64,000 nt of DNA, from NCBI GenBank assembly GCA_932294295.1, contig OW028577.1, forward strand, positions 2,055,001-2,119,000. Reading direction: 5' to 3'. Below the pieces are notes generated by a model that did not search any database, was not told where the DNA came from, and saw only the letters and a program-made list of their open reading frames with translations. The translations under genes were made by a program, and so were the position numbers. Shown here one piece after another: positions 23,901-34,789 of this stretch (position 1 is its first letter; every line of letters starts with the position of its first letter). Source of the stretch: Alitta virens (taxonomy: Eukaryota; Annelida; Polychaeta; Phyllodocida; Nereididae).

Positions 23901-24534
23901 AGTACCTTGAAATAGTGTAAAATGTATTGTTTAACTGTACAGTACTATCCATAAAAAAAATTCAAATTGAGCTATAAATGGCTACTTGAAGCTGCAACAA
24001 ACCAAACCAGGCCATAACTTGCTGGGGATGACTGGAGACGATTAGAGTGAGTTGGGCAAGCACCGAAAATAACTTAATAAAGTGCTCATGTGTCGAAGAT
24101 CATTGCTTTGTTTTATGAAACAGCTGTCCAAAAGCTATTCAATTTGCTTAACCAGTTTTGACTAACAGAGGGATTATCTTAAAATGTTGATTACTGTGTT
24201 TTATGAACAGTCAAGGTTGGCTGGAGATATTCAATGGTTTTTCACAGCTTAAAGCTACTAACAATAACAACCAATGTGATGTGGCAGAAGCAGTTTGAAA
24301 GACTGAAAAAATTTGATTTTTTGCCAATGTAACCACTTTTCTGCTAGGCACTACAATAGTTAACTCAGCCAAAGTCCCACATTAGACTCAGGTTTAGTCA
24401 TTTTAATTTAACAATACCATATAAACTCGAATGATAGCTCTCCCTTCCATGTTTTTAGAGGACATCTCAACAGGGCCTCAATTCGATGTGGGCGTCTTTT
24501 GTGACCATTTCAATTTATATAACAAGAGATAAAA
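20994..24534. other. Unassigned AT-rich DNA
   Basis: No gene recognised in 3.5 kb. A 95-codon ATG frame (22938-23225) has no detectable family. CCAATCAG motifs occur at about 21376 and 21449. Ancient repeats are likely but have no second copy in the window. Confidence 0.4.
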
Positions 24535-24651
24535 CCAAGATAGCATCCCTAAGGTACCATATCGGCGCGACATCGGCGGTGTTGATACGATGTTGTTCCG
24601 AAGGTGGCCAATACTGAAATGAGGATGTCCCGATTTGGAATGCTATCTGGG
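24535..24651. mobile_element. MITE-F copy
   Basis: The ends CCAAGATAGCATCCC and (reverse complement) CCCAGATAGCATTCC form TIRs, continued by ATATCGG and AAATCGG. The interior GTGGCCAATA and GATGTTGT recur in the copy at 41236-41344. No target duplication is evident. Confidence 0.75.
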
Positions 24652-24848
24652 AATGTTCACATCTGTAAGATTGATAACAGTTTCTCTCTTGTAGAGAGAG
24701 CCCTATCTTTAGCACAGAGACGGTCATTAACTTTAATTATAGATATGACTTATGTTATAAGTGATAGGCATGACATACAATCAAATACCATCACGATGTG
24801 GCCTTAAAATTTACAAGATTGTGATATATTTAATCTTATTAAATACCT

Positions 24849-25207
24849 GAGTTATAGTTTCTAGTAAGCAGTTATAGCTTCGAGTAGGTAGCTATAGTTT
24901 CTAGTGCCTCCCAGTAGGCAGTTATAGCTTTCAGTAGGCAGTTATACTTTCCAGTAGGCAGTTATGGTTTCTAGTGCCTTCCAGTAGGCAGTTATAGTTT
25001 CTAGTGCCTTCCAGTAGGCAGTTATGGTTTCTAATGCCTTCCAGTAGGCAGTTATGGTTTCTAGTGCCTTCCAGTAGGCAGTTATGGTTTCTAGTAGGCA
25101 GTTATAGTTTCTGGTGCCTTCCAGTAGGCAGTTATGGCTTCCAGTAGGCAGTTATAGTTTCCAGTAGGCAGTTATAGTTTCCAGTAGGCAGCTATATATA
25201 TCTATAG
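24849..25207. repeat. Minisatellite with 20-bp and 30-bp units, 15 copies
   Basis: The short unit is GCAGTTATAGTTTCCAGTAG. The long unit carries ten extra bases (TAGTGCCTTC) before CAGTAG. The units read short, short, long, short, short, long x4, short, long, short x4. Confidence 0.95.
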
Positions 25208-25725
25208 ATTGCTTGGGTTAATGAGAGCCTTTGACAGCGTGTAGACAGTAGCTTAGACCGCTTATTAGGCAAATTGCTGCAATGCTGGTTTTAAAAGTCT
25301 TAAACCGTATTTTGCTAAATATAGTCATAGATAGTTGTTTTCACCTGAAACAGCTGCTACTGCTGCTGATTTGTTTCTGCTGATTCCTTGCACTGAAGAT
25401 TTTATATTTAAGGCCGGAATTACCTTATGTTGACATTTAAGTTTGATTAATTTCCCCAATGTTTCAGTCAATCAAGACAATATGTTATTGCTTGCGTGTT
25501 CAAATCTGCATATTATGGAAATATGTCTAATAATTGTAGATCATATTTTGTTTATCACATTTGTAGCACCAGTTGCCTGGTGATGATAAAGGAATGTAAT
25601 TAACTTCCTGATCCTCATTGGATTTCCCATTGCCAAACAGCACAGTAATCATCGTCTAAGGGCTGTCCTAGTGTTGGTGATAAGAAGCTTAGTCAGCTAA
25701 TATGATCTGTTGCTTGATGTATGAA
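25208..25725. other. Unassigned DNA
   Basis: No gene recognised. Confidence 0.4.
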
Positions 25726-25850
25726 TACAGTGGAACCCTGATTTTAGGCTACCTCGAGACTGAGACCACCTCACCATTAAGACAGCTTATATTTTATTCT
25801 TGCCCTAGTGTTGGTGTATTCTTACCATGGTGTTTTACCACTATATGCAG
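25726..25850. mobile_element. pogo-like MITE fragment
   Basis: It begins TACAGTGGAACCCTG, then ACCACCTCACCATTAAGAC, matching the left end at 40880. It continues with GTGTATTCTTACCATGGTGT, a match to the inverse of the 40880 copy's interior. CAGTGGAACC ends next to TA are typical of pogo/Tigger-type elements (inference). The right end is not resolved. Confidence 0.6.
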
Positions 25851-26228
25851 ACATCTTGCCTTATTATTCCGTTTATTAATGTTGATGTTCCTAAAAATTA
25901 TTTCAGTTATTAATGTCTTTAAGATCAGAGCCAAGGACATGTGAAATTGTTAAGGCTGCTCTTACTTGTGTGAATGCTTTAAATTGTATGTATGTGTAAT
26001 GTGTACATATTTTATTGACTTATACAACCTTTGTACTTTAACCAGGGCCTCATTTAAAAACAGAAATAGTCTGAATGAGCCACCCTGGATACACTAAGCC
26101 CACCTACTAGAAATATGTGCATTAAACTGGTCTTAACATTCGGTCTGAGTGGCACTGTGTCCCCTATGCAAGTTGTATCAAAACAGACTGACACAGACAG
26201 TGTGACACATAGACATCCCAACAGAACA

Positions 26229-26328
26229 GATAGATAGATAGATAGATACATAGATAGATACATAGATACATAGATAGATACATAGATACATAGATAGATA
26301 CATAGATACATAGATACATAGATACATA
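26229..26328. repeat. (GATA)n/(GATACATA)n microsatellite
   Basis: GATA units grade into GATACATA units. Immediately downstream, GAAAGTGCAGCCCTCTGAGG (26331-26350) matches 8551-8570, which also follows a TACATCGA-type tract. Array plus tail therefore look like one mobile unit. Confidence 0.9.
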
Positions 26329-26579
26329 TGGAAAGTGCAGCCCTCTGAGGCAAGTCCTGGCCACTCGCATTGTTTGATTACTGAGGTGGAGTCTTATACT
26401 TTCCTCAGCATAGAAACTAAGTAATAGACTGCCAATGTAACACCTCATCTGAACAACATCCAGCGGACATTAATTCATGAAGGGTCTGTTTGCCAAACTG
26501 ACAGACAAACAGTAGAACAGTGTTACAGAACAAAAGACAGAAGTAGGCAGTCATATTGGTGATACAATTGTGCAAAGTG

Positions 26580-27420
26580 AACTTTCACAAAGCTAAAGCA
26601 ATGGCAATACATGTCGTAAACTTGCCCAAGTAAAGAATCAGATTTCCGGAAGATTGTGCCCTTGTCAGAAATGAAAGCCCGGTGTTATGTCATTGTCAGG
26701 CAAATGTAGATATTGCATCCGTGTGCCCCATTGTTTATCCATACAGATCATGAGTTATCAATCTGTTTCTATTTTGCTGATTATGAAATGGATTGTTCCC
26801 ATATTGCGATAATACAGAGTGGCTGAGTAATGAATATTACTTGTTCGTTTTCTGAGTATTGCTGTTCCTGAAGGAGAATGGCAGCAAAGTCAGTATTTTT
26901 CTATGTTGTGTGAACTGCACTATAAATGACTTTACGTAGACAGTTTTGGTGTTGCTACCTTAATGGCACTTTTGCATTATTAAGACTGTTGAAATACAAT
27001 AAAGAAGAATTAACTTTTGGGGTGTCGGTACCTAAAGAAACGACCGTAGTTGCTCATCTGCTATGTAAAATCACAAAGCATCCCGATGTGTTTATGCCAT
27101 GCCAGATGATAACAGGTGAACAAACTGCGGCCATGGCAGGTGTAGGATTAATCAGGTCCCAAGAGAAACATAATGAAGTAAACACAGGAAAAACATCCAT
27201 CACAGACACCCAGCGACCCAGTATATGTGCTGCAAATGGATGCAGAGTGGACCCTGTGTCCATCCAGACATCAAAGGGATGATGCGGCTCCACTGCCGCC
27301 ATCAATTCAGCAGCTGCTGGACCAGACATTTGCAGGAAGTCGTGAACATCAGTTTTGTTATATCATGGAGTCTTTCAACACAACTGTTGTCTTATATTGA
27401 TGCAATATATTCAAAGCACA
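26580..27420 (-). repeat. Large dispersed repeat K, copy 1
   Basis: Inverse of the repeat at 59950-60790. Matching landmarks include TTTCTGACAAGGGCACAAT (about 26651-26669 on this strand, 60709 in the other copy). The core at 27078-27348 is ~96% identical to its partner, while flanks are roughly 75-80% alike with indels. Overlapping open frames cover the core on both strands. The differences do not fit protein constraint, so no CDS is called. The class of element is unknown. Confidence 0.7.
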
Positions 27421-27497
27421 ATGCCGACATTTTTTGTCTGACCTGACTAAATATGAGGTGTAACATGGCAGACAAGATGATGTCTTTTGAAACAATT

Positions 27498-27626
27498 TAC
27501 AGCTGAACTCAGACACTTGAAAGCCTAAGTAAAGAGGGTGTAATGTGGATCTCTCAGTCAGTGATAGTACTCCATTCATATGACGTCCTCTTGAGTTTAG
27601 TATCCAAGTCTTTGAAAGTGGCTGTA
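27498..27626. mobile_element. MITE-G copy with CRE-like motif
   Basis: The left end TACAGCTGAACTCAGACAC and right end AGTGGCTGTA form worn TIRs beginning at TA. The interior holds ATTCATATGACGTCCTC and a TCCAAGTCTTTGAAAG arm. Related copies lie at 47900-48026 and 59127-59323. Confidence 0.7.
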
Positions 27627-28400
27627 AATAAAAATAAAAGTTCTGTATATATTACAGTTTGACCAACATATTATCATTAAATGCAATTTTTGTCAAATAT
27701 TTCAGAGAATATGAATTGTTTTCTCTCCCTATTGTACATCATCTTAAAATCCTATGAAAACTGCAAATAACCTAGATAAATCATCAGCATGTTTGTAAGA
27801 AAGACGATCATTAAACATGTTATTGTTGTTACCAACATTATAAACCGCCTACACAATAAATTAATTTCATAAGAGAACTTTATATCACAGCAAATCACAT
27901 GACCATCACACGTGTTTATGAAGAAAAATCAAGGCACAAAAAACGACATCATTGTTAAGTGTGTTCTACTTAATATCAATGTGACAGAATTTTGTGTTAC
28001 TTTTACTGTACAATCATTGGTATCTTTTTCAGAACTTCTTGCCCATTATTCAGCAAGCAAATAAAAGTGAGCCCTTAGGTTAAGGCGTGGAATCAATTAT
28101 TATCAATTACTTTATAATAATAAATAATAAATAAAATCAATAAGTATAGCGCCTGTTTTAGAAATGGTTTCTGCTCTCCTGTGCTTGGATTAAAGAAGCC
28201 TAATGTTCATAGGAAGTCCTGAATAGATGAGTTTTTAGTTTCTTCTTAAAGCCACCATTTGTGGAGATTTGTTTTATACTCCCGTGACATCCAAATCTAT
28301 CTATCATGCAAAATTCTTTCCACACAAGCTCATGAGTAGAAGTTTGACAGACGACTTGGAAGGTAGACAAATCACCGACAATGAATTTCAAAGGATGGTT
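27627..28400. other. Unassigned DNA
   Basis: An AATAAATAATAAATAAA low-complexity patch lies near 28117-28138. No gene recognised. Confidence 0.4.
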
Positions 28401-28452
28401 CTTTTCTTTTCTATTTTCTATTCTATTACATTCTATTCTATTCTATTCTATA
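28401..28452. repeat. (TTCTA)n microsatellite
   Basis: Imperfect TTCTA units with TTTTC and ACATT interruptions. The related complementary motif AATAG is amplified at 36571-36628. Confidence 0.92.
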
Positions 28453-29590
28453 GTTTAACTCAAATGCGCTCTACACTGAAATGTATTGCAAGATGTATTC
28501 CCCGTAGATGTTGCCATGGAAACGCACTTTGAAGTGTTCGCATCAAAGAAATCTTCCGTTTGTCATTCTTCTTCTTTTTTCCCACAAAAGGATTTGGTCC
28601 TATGTTGTCATAAAATCAGTACAAAATATGAAGAAGAAAAAAAAGCAAAAAAAACAAAAAAAGAGAAGCAATGTTGTGTTGGTAAACTAAACAGAAAAGC
28701 AGATCAGAATACATATATATAAAAAAAAAATACTCCCCTTATCTTATACAATACATATGAGGCACGTACAATTGACATATTCTGACAGTTGTGCAAGACT
28801 TTGCTAACAAGAATATTATTTTTCAAAAAAAGAATAGATACCTGGTGTTGTGTGTAGAATGCCAGCAGCACTAGGCCAACAATGTAAACACTTTAATACA
28901 GTATGATGGCTACTGCCTCATTAAGACCGGTGTTTGTGCCTTGCATACTCAATTCTTTACTCAGGTTTTGTTCAGTGTCCTGAAAGATGCCAAAACCAGG
29001 CTGATATGTAAGAAAGATTTTGCTATCTGGTACATTCAGAATAAAAGTTAAACTCAAGAAATATCTAGCATTTAGGTTATTGGCTATTGCTATTATAGTT
29101 AGTTTCTGAAATATATCAACAAATTTTGTCATAGGGTATAATGTTTTTGCTTTACAAATATATAGTATTCATAAAATAGCAGTGATATCAGGTTTTGGAG
29201 AATATTGTTACCAAATTTCATAAAATTATCCGTTACCTGTTATCTCAAATAATAACCTTGTTATGGAAATTTAAAAAAAGGAAACAGTATATTGCCAAAT
29301 AAGATCAGAAAATCTCAAGATGAAGCCCCCAAAGTTTCCAAGCAGCCATACAATTTTATTACACATAGATCAGGCACTGTTTGTTTCGCTGCTCTTGACT
29401 GTGCTGTTGCCTAGCAATGTTTTGCAATGTTGATCACGTCTGCCATCTTGTACTGCTCTGATTACAAGTAGTTTGTCTGAATTGGAAATCTTTCAAGGAC
29501 TAAAATAGAAAACAGAAAAGGAAAGTTGCCTGGCATAATACTTTGGCTGCTAACAGACAGGTTATAAAGACAAGAAAGAAAAGAATGAAA
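28453..29590. other. Unassigned DNA with A-runs
   Basis: A-rich tracts lie at 28630-28670 and 28720-28730. No gene recognised. Confidence 0.4.
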
Positions 29591-29908
29591 GACAGATAGA
29601 CAGATAGTTAGATAGATAGATAAATAGATAGATAGGTAGATAGATAAATAGATAGATGGATGGATAGATAGATGGATAGCTGGATGGATATATAGATTGA
29701 TAGATAGGTAGAAAGATAGATAGATGGATGGATCGATCGATAGATCAATAGATAGATATATAAATAGATACATAGATACATAGATAGATACATAGATAGA
29801 TGGATAGATGGATAGATAGATAGATCAATAGATCGATAGTTAGTTAGGTAGTTAGGTAGACAGACAAATAGATAGATAGATAGATAGATAGGTAGACAGA
29901 TAGATAGA
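29591..29908. repeat. (GATA)n long imperfect microsatellite
   Basis: About 318 bp of GATA with GATG, GATC, GTTA and GGTA variants. Antisense frames read only as Tyr/Leu/Ser/Ile repeats. Confidence 0.97.
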
Positions 29909-30232
29909 ACACACTACCAGGTAACCAGATAATATATTGCCATAAGCATTTTAGAATTTTAAGTCAGAAGGATGGTATCAGAGGTGCAGAAAATTAGATT
30001 AATCCCAGAAATCTCTTGTGGTCAAGAATTCACCTTTCATGGGCAGTGACCATCCACATGGGCACTGACCAGACATACCCCCTTCACCGCTACTGACCAT
30101 TCATCATCATCACTCATATCAGTGTAAACACCAACTGACCAAAAGATTTCCCAATTGTATCCTATAAGTATACTCGGTAGGATACTACATTAGAATCTCA
30201 AAATCAACAGATTCAATTTTACTATGCATGGA
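29909..30232. other. Unassigned DNA
   Basis: No gene recognised between the GATA array and the LINE tail. Confidence 0.4.
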
Positions 30233-30870
30233 TTTTTTTTTATTTATTAATATATTTCCACTGGGTTACACATAATCTCCTAGGAGTTTTTCATATGGCC
30301 CAGTATAAAAAAGTGTACAACAAGTAAAAAGAAAATGCATGTTAAACATTGGCCCTTGAGAAAGACTTAAGGTCAGACTTGAAACGTTCAGTGGTGGTGG
30401 CATTGTGAACTTTTTCAGGTAAATTATTCCAGATTGTGGATCCTCTATAAATAAAAGAATTTGTTCTATATACCGGAACATTAACTTGCATAGTATCACC
30501 CCTACGGGTGTTTCTCTCATTAGTATCACATGCCACAACCACTGAATTACATAAATAAGCAGGTGCAGTACCATGGATACAATTGTACATTGTTATACTA
30601 ATGAAATCATTCATTCTTCCTCAATAGTTTCCCATCTTAATTGTTTTACCAAATCTATACCTCGGACATTTACAATATCAAAATTGCCACTAACAATATG
30701 AGCGGCTTGGTTTTGTAGTCTTTGAATAGTTTGAATATTTTTGTTGGAACATCCCCAAAATGCACATGCATAATCAAAGACAAACTTTATGTAAGTTTTG
30801 CATTTCTTCAATGCAGTTTTCCTGTTACTGAAGCTAATGGTTTGTCATTTCTGATAACACAAACTTGCAT
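30233..30870 (-). pseudogene. Non-LTR retrotransposon (LINE) ORF2 3' end, broken
   Basis: Minus-strand frames encode the C-terminal part of a LINE reverse-transcriptase polyprotein: FDYACAFWG, then QRLQNQAAHIV, GTAPAYL, and RTNSFIYRGSTIWNNLP followed by FKSDLKSF. A single-base frameshift near 30612-30616 separates the upstream frame (ending ...RWETIEEE) from the downstream one (MNDFIS...). A TAG interrupts the frame near 30885, so homology is only claimed to about 30870. Its 3' end is an A-rich tail (30233-30248 read on the minus strand, with AATAAA). The copy is 5'-truncated and inactive. Confidence 0.88.
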
Positions 30871-31115
30871 CAGAAAATGACTCCAAAACTACAGCAGTAA
30901 TATATGTCTGAAAGGTAGAATAATGGGCCTCACATATGGAGCATTACTAGCAACCGAGGAAGAATAATTGGACTGATAGATGTGTGCTTTGGCTGACAGA
31001 ATGTATCAGTTTCACAGAATATGAGGTCTGTGCTGGAAAGTTGTACATGTAGGCTAATGGGAAATATATGAAATCAGGTCAAAGATACACTATACTGTAT
31101 GTCTTGTACAGCTTG

Positions 31116-31360
31116 ATATTGATTAGAGCTTTAGGTCCTTTATTTCTGCACCTGATGGGCTAATTAGGACAGGCGGGGACCTTAATGATAAGATGATGGA
31201 TGAAACAGCCAGCTCGACTGGGAATTGAACCCGGGACCCAGTCGTTGGGAGGCCCAGCTCTACCACTTCATCCTTCGTCTCAGTGGTCCCCACTGCAGAA
31301 ATACAGGACGTAAAGCCCTAATCCACCACCACGCCCAGCGCTACCACTGAGCTAGGCCCC
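31116..31360 (-). mobile_element. SINE-A copy interrupted by two insertions
   Basis: Minus-strand SINE-A with the tail at 31116, the body, and B box ATTGAACCCGGGACCC (about 31223). The head is split. A 65-bp plus-strand SINE-A piece sits at 31268-31332 between copies of GCCCAGCKCTACCACT. The last bases of the head reappear after the 549-bp insertion, at 31910-31925 (CTAGGCCCCCACCCCC). Read without the inserts it is a normal SINE-A. Confidence 0.9.
31268..31332 (+). mobile_element. Nested, shortened SINE-A insertion
   Basis: Only TCATCCTTCGTCTCA, then TGCAGAAATACAGGACG and the CCACCACC tail are present. The 5' head is absent and the middle is deleted. It is flanked by the 16-bp duplication GCCCAGC(T/G)CTACCACT (31252-31267 and 31333-31348), proving insertion into the older minus-strand SINE-A. 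Confidence 0.9.
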
Positions 31361-31909
31361 TAGATGAGCCGATTCGCCTTTAAAAACTTTCGCAGTAGTT
31401 CTATTTCCCAAGCACAGCTGAAAGGCGTTGAAATTACGTTTTCTAAAAAAACTGGACGTACTTGTCTATCGTTTTTTGATGAGAAATGGTTGTCATCAGT
31501 CATAATAACAAACTTGAGGCTAGTTTAATCTTGATAGGCAAGAAATCCGTCCTTGCCGACAACGCCATTTTGTAAAACAATGCATTCTGGGAAGATTAAA
31601 AATTAAAACGAGGCACCAGCAATGACGTCATAAATAAACTACGTCACTGCAAGTGTTATGATGTCATTGGTATCTATTCTCCCATAATTCTCAGTGCAAA
31701 ATGGCGATGAAGTTTCATGGACCAAAATCGGAGCTGTGGTAATTTTTACAGAACAATTAACAATTGTCAGACCACTGCCTTCATTTTTCTTCAAAAACAA
31801 GTCTATGGAGTCCTAAAGAGTGAACAGGGAAGGTCAGTGTAGCGCTGTGTTGTGACGTCATTGTTATAGCAATCTCTCCATCCTCTACAGAGGATAGATA
31901 CGCCATCTA
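31361..31909. mobile_element. 549-bp TIR-like insertion with 9-bp target duplication
   Basis: It is flanked by perfect 9-bp repeats CTAGGCCCC (31352-31360 and 31910-31918) and splits a SINE-A head, whose sequence resumes on the far side. The ends are TAGATGAGCC and (reverse complement) TAGATGGCGT. A 9-bp duplication is usual for Mutator-like elements (inference). The interior has ATGACGTCAT-type CRE motifs (about 31623 and 31849). GCCATTTTG (about 31564) and its inverse (about 31698) lie in a larger inverted arrangement. No transposase is present. Confidence 0.75.
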
Positions 31910-31925
31910 CTAGGCCCCCACCCCC

Positions 31926-32697
31926 ACACCAGTGGAACCATATTGTTATTGTGAGATAATGCATTCAGATTGACATGCCCATCGGAAAATTATGTTTATG
32001 TGCAATTCCAAAATGGGCAAAAATCATTATATTTATCATCAAGGTCTGGTTTAATTTGTGGAACAGCCTTCCCAGTGCTATGAAGGAGTCTGCATTTATT
32101 ATTGATTTTTAAAAATTTTGAATGTAAAGCTATCTTCACAGATTTTTCAATGTAACATTATTTATCAATTATAATTCAGTAATTGTTTATCTTTGTTTTA
32201 TATCAATAAATTATGTTTGTTTCTTAACAGCTATAAGTTCATTTTGTAAGGCATTATTTTTAACTGAACATTGTGCATGTAACCATGTAAATTACTTACT
32301 GGAGCTATTGCTTTTATTACAAAATTACAAAAATTGGCAAGTACAAAAAATAACATAGGCATTCCTAACACACTGCAAAATGTAAGGTTTGGTTAAGAGG
32401 AAGAAATTTCTATGTGGCTTTGCCTATTGTGTTTCAAAGGATATCAGTTCAAAGGCAGGTCTTCTTTTATGTTGACATATATTGTATCATATTCCTAAAT
32501 TCCCTTATATGTTGGCAATATATGAAAGACCTGTTTTCGTGTGTAGCCATAAACCTTTTGTGTGAGAAGACTATGCATGAAAATTATATTACTGAAGGCT
32601 GGTTCTATAGGTGTATGACAACATTTATATATTGATATATAATGTTTGTATATGAGTAGTGTTATATTTCTAAATTCAAAATTATATAAGTTTATGT
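31926..32697. other. Unassigned DNA
   Basis: A 73-codon frame (32414-32635) has no recognisable feature. AT-rich, no gene recognised. Confidence 0.4.
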
Positions 32698-33390
32698 ATG
32701 TATCTTTTATTGCATATAAAAAACATTTGGCCCATTTACTTGCATTACAATAATAGAAATCAGTCAGGTACATACAGATGGCGCTGTCTAAAGTTAAATT
32801 AATCATATTCATATTTACAGAACATATTTACTATTGGCTTTCTCATACAAATTTCTAATTTACGGAGATTAATCATGGTAAGAAATCTGGCAGTGAGTCT
32901 AATACAATAATATAAAAAGATCTCCTAATAATGTCATTATAGAAAGAACGGTAAAACAAAAGGTGCATCTCATTTTCTACCTGGTTGCAATTACACATTT
33001 TACATATTCTGTCCTCATACAGTCTTGGACCACCTGCCAGTTTCTACAAAAAAAGGAAATACCAACCTAAGCTGTGACATACAAGAACGTTGACTTCTAT
33101 TCACAAAAGATATAACATACGGTTGTACTTCATATTGTTTTTCAAAGAGTATATAAGTACGCAATTTGTATTTTGAATTCACTTCATCACTCCATTTTAA
33201 ACAAGTTCTTTCATGAAGGGATGACCATATGGCATTGGTACAAGCTGGCTGATCACTGTTAAAACTATCTATTAACCCACAAGATTATACGCTTAACATT
33301 CAAGCTCCAGGTATTGTTGTTCAGGGACTTATCCCTATTTAATCCAATTCTGGGTAATCTGTTTTGGTCCATACTAACAAATTTGTTCAA
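32698..33390 (-). pseudogene. Second LINE ORF2 3' end, heavily decayed
   Basis: The minus strand reads, across several stops and frameshifts, as the C-terminal region of a different LINE. Landmarks are NTWSLNVKRI, KYKLRTYILFEKQYEVQPY, RSCMSQLRL, ETGRWSKTV and a Cys/His cluster RICKMCNCNQVENEMHLLF. The last cysteine expected after HLLFY is Arg. The element probably ends near 32700 with AATAAA (read on the minus strand, about 32707-32715). No frame exceeds 60 codons without a stop, so it is a dead relic. Confidence 0.8.
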
Positions 33391-33956
33391 CAATATAAAT
33401 TGCGTAAGTGTTGTATCGTAGACTTGGAAATGACACTCCAGAAGAGGTCATGTGAATCCAGGACTCAACAAATTGGCTGAGGGACTGCCTTAACCAATTC
33501 TGGAGTTTAGTTCAAAGAGGTCAGTTGGCTTTATAGTTATCATCAGTTCTGTAGGAATACTGGATGTTACAAATTTCAACATTGATGCAAATGCTCATTG
33601 TAAATGGGTTGCATAGGGTTAAAAGTACAATGAATTATAAGGGACTGTATACTGAACAATCTTAGTAGTCTTTGGCATGTGGAGCAAGAATCAGGCTCTA
33701 AGACTTCTGCAATGGCTTTTGTTGTAATAAGACCTTTTGTAGGCTGGGGACTGCTTCAATGTCTTCCTTTCCCCTTATGTTGCTATTTGTTCCTTTTCTG
33801 ACTCTAGCTCTAGTCTGGTCTCGTCTTCTCTACTTTGTCTGCATTTGGTGACTCATTACAAACTTGCCCTGTTGTCCTCTAAAATGGTCTTCTGAATATA
33901 TATATCTGTCATGACGGGTGTCTATGTTAGTCTCTGTTCAGAAACAGCGGCAATTG
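33391..33956. other. Unassigned DNA
   Basis: No gene recognised. Confidence 0.4.
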
Positions 33957-34450
33957 TAAGACCATTTTGCTATCTTTCGGTGTCCATATGAGGCAAAGTG
34001 CAAACTTGCTTCCGGGCGACTCGAAAACATCAGTAGAGTTCGAGCAATAAAAGAAACACCAGTCGCCATCAACGATGATATTGCTTGTATTTTGTATGGA
34101 CAAACATAGTTGATCCATCTTGATAGATGTCTGTGGAAATCGGTCCATACAGATGGCACTTATTTGCCAGAATATTGGATTTTGTGGTAAGTGCCAAATA
34201 AGGCCACCGAGTAAGACCACTTTGTTTTATCCTTTTGAGACCAAGCGCAAGCTTACTTCCGGATGTCTAGAAAACATCAGCCAAGTTCGAGCAATAAAAC
34301 AGATATACCAGTGACCATGAAATTGCTTGTATTTAGCATGGCCAAACATAAGCATCTACTGGTCTTGCTTGATAGATGACTCTGTACATCAGATCAGATG
34401 GCTTTTATTTGCCACAATGCTGCATTTCGTGGTAAGCACCGAATGACTCC
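33957..34450. repeat. ~250-bp tandem duplication
   Basis: Unit 1 (33957-34210) and unit 2 (34211-34450) share GTAAGACCA, CTTCCGG, GAAAACATCAG, GTTCGAGCAATAAAA, ATTGCTTGTATTT, CTTGATAGATG, CAGATGGC and GTGGTAAG in the same order. Spacing is near 247 bp and they are clearly diverged. What the unit is cannot be told. Confidence 0.85.
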
Positions 34451-34789
34451 TTTTGGAAAATATGTGTGTAAACTCTGCGCAGACGGTGTATTCTAGCTTA
34501 TTTGCCGAGATAAAAAAAGAAAGCTACAATAAGTCTGCTCAATCTCATCAGTCTCAAGGTCCCTTTTTTGGCCGCATACAGCTGTTGGTATCTTCCTGGA
34601 TGCTGTAATTTTTTTCTTACAGCCTCAAGGGAGAATAGAGTTCATTTATAGTCATAGTGAGATACATCTGCAAAGTATTAATTAACTGGTTAATCAGTCT
34701 CAGAAATCTAGATAAGAAAGAGAATTGGTGGGATTATAATTTTAGTTTTGTCTCAGTTCTTCTGACCTGAACTTTAATCAGCTTGCATG
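34451..34789. other. Unassigned DNA
   Basis: No gene recognised. Confidence 0.4.

Noticed and set aside
27054..27329. 91-codon frame MSGPAAAEL..., nearly identical to one at 60078
   Set aside because: Looks like a conserved protein, but of eight differing codons only one is silent, and an antisense frame is equally open. Treated as non-coding repeat sequence.
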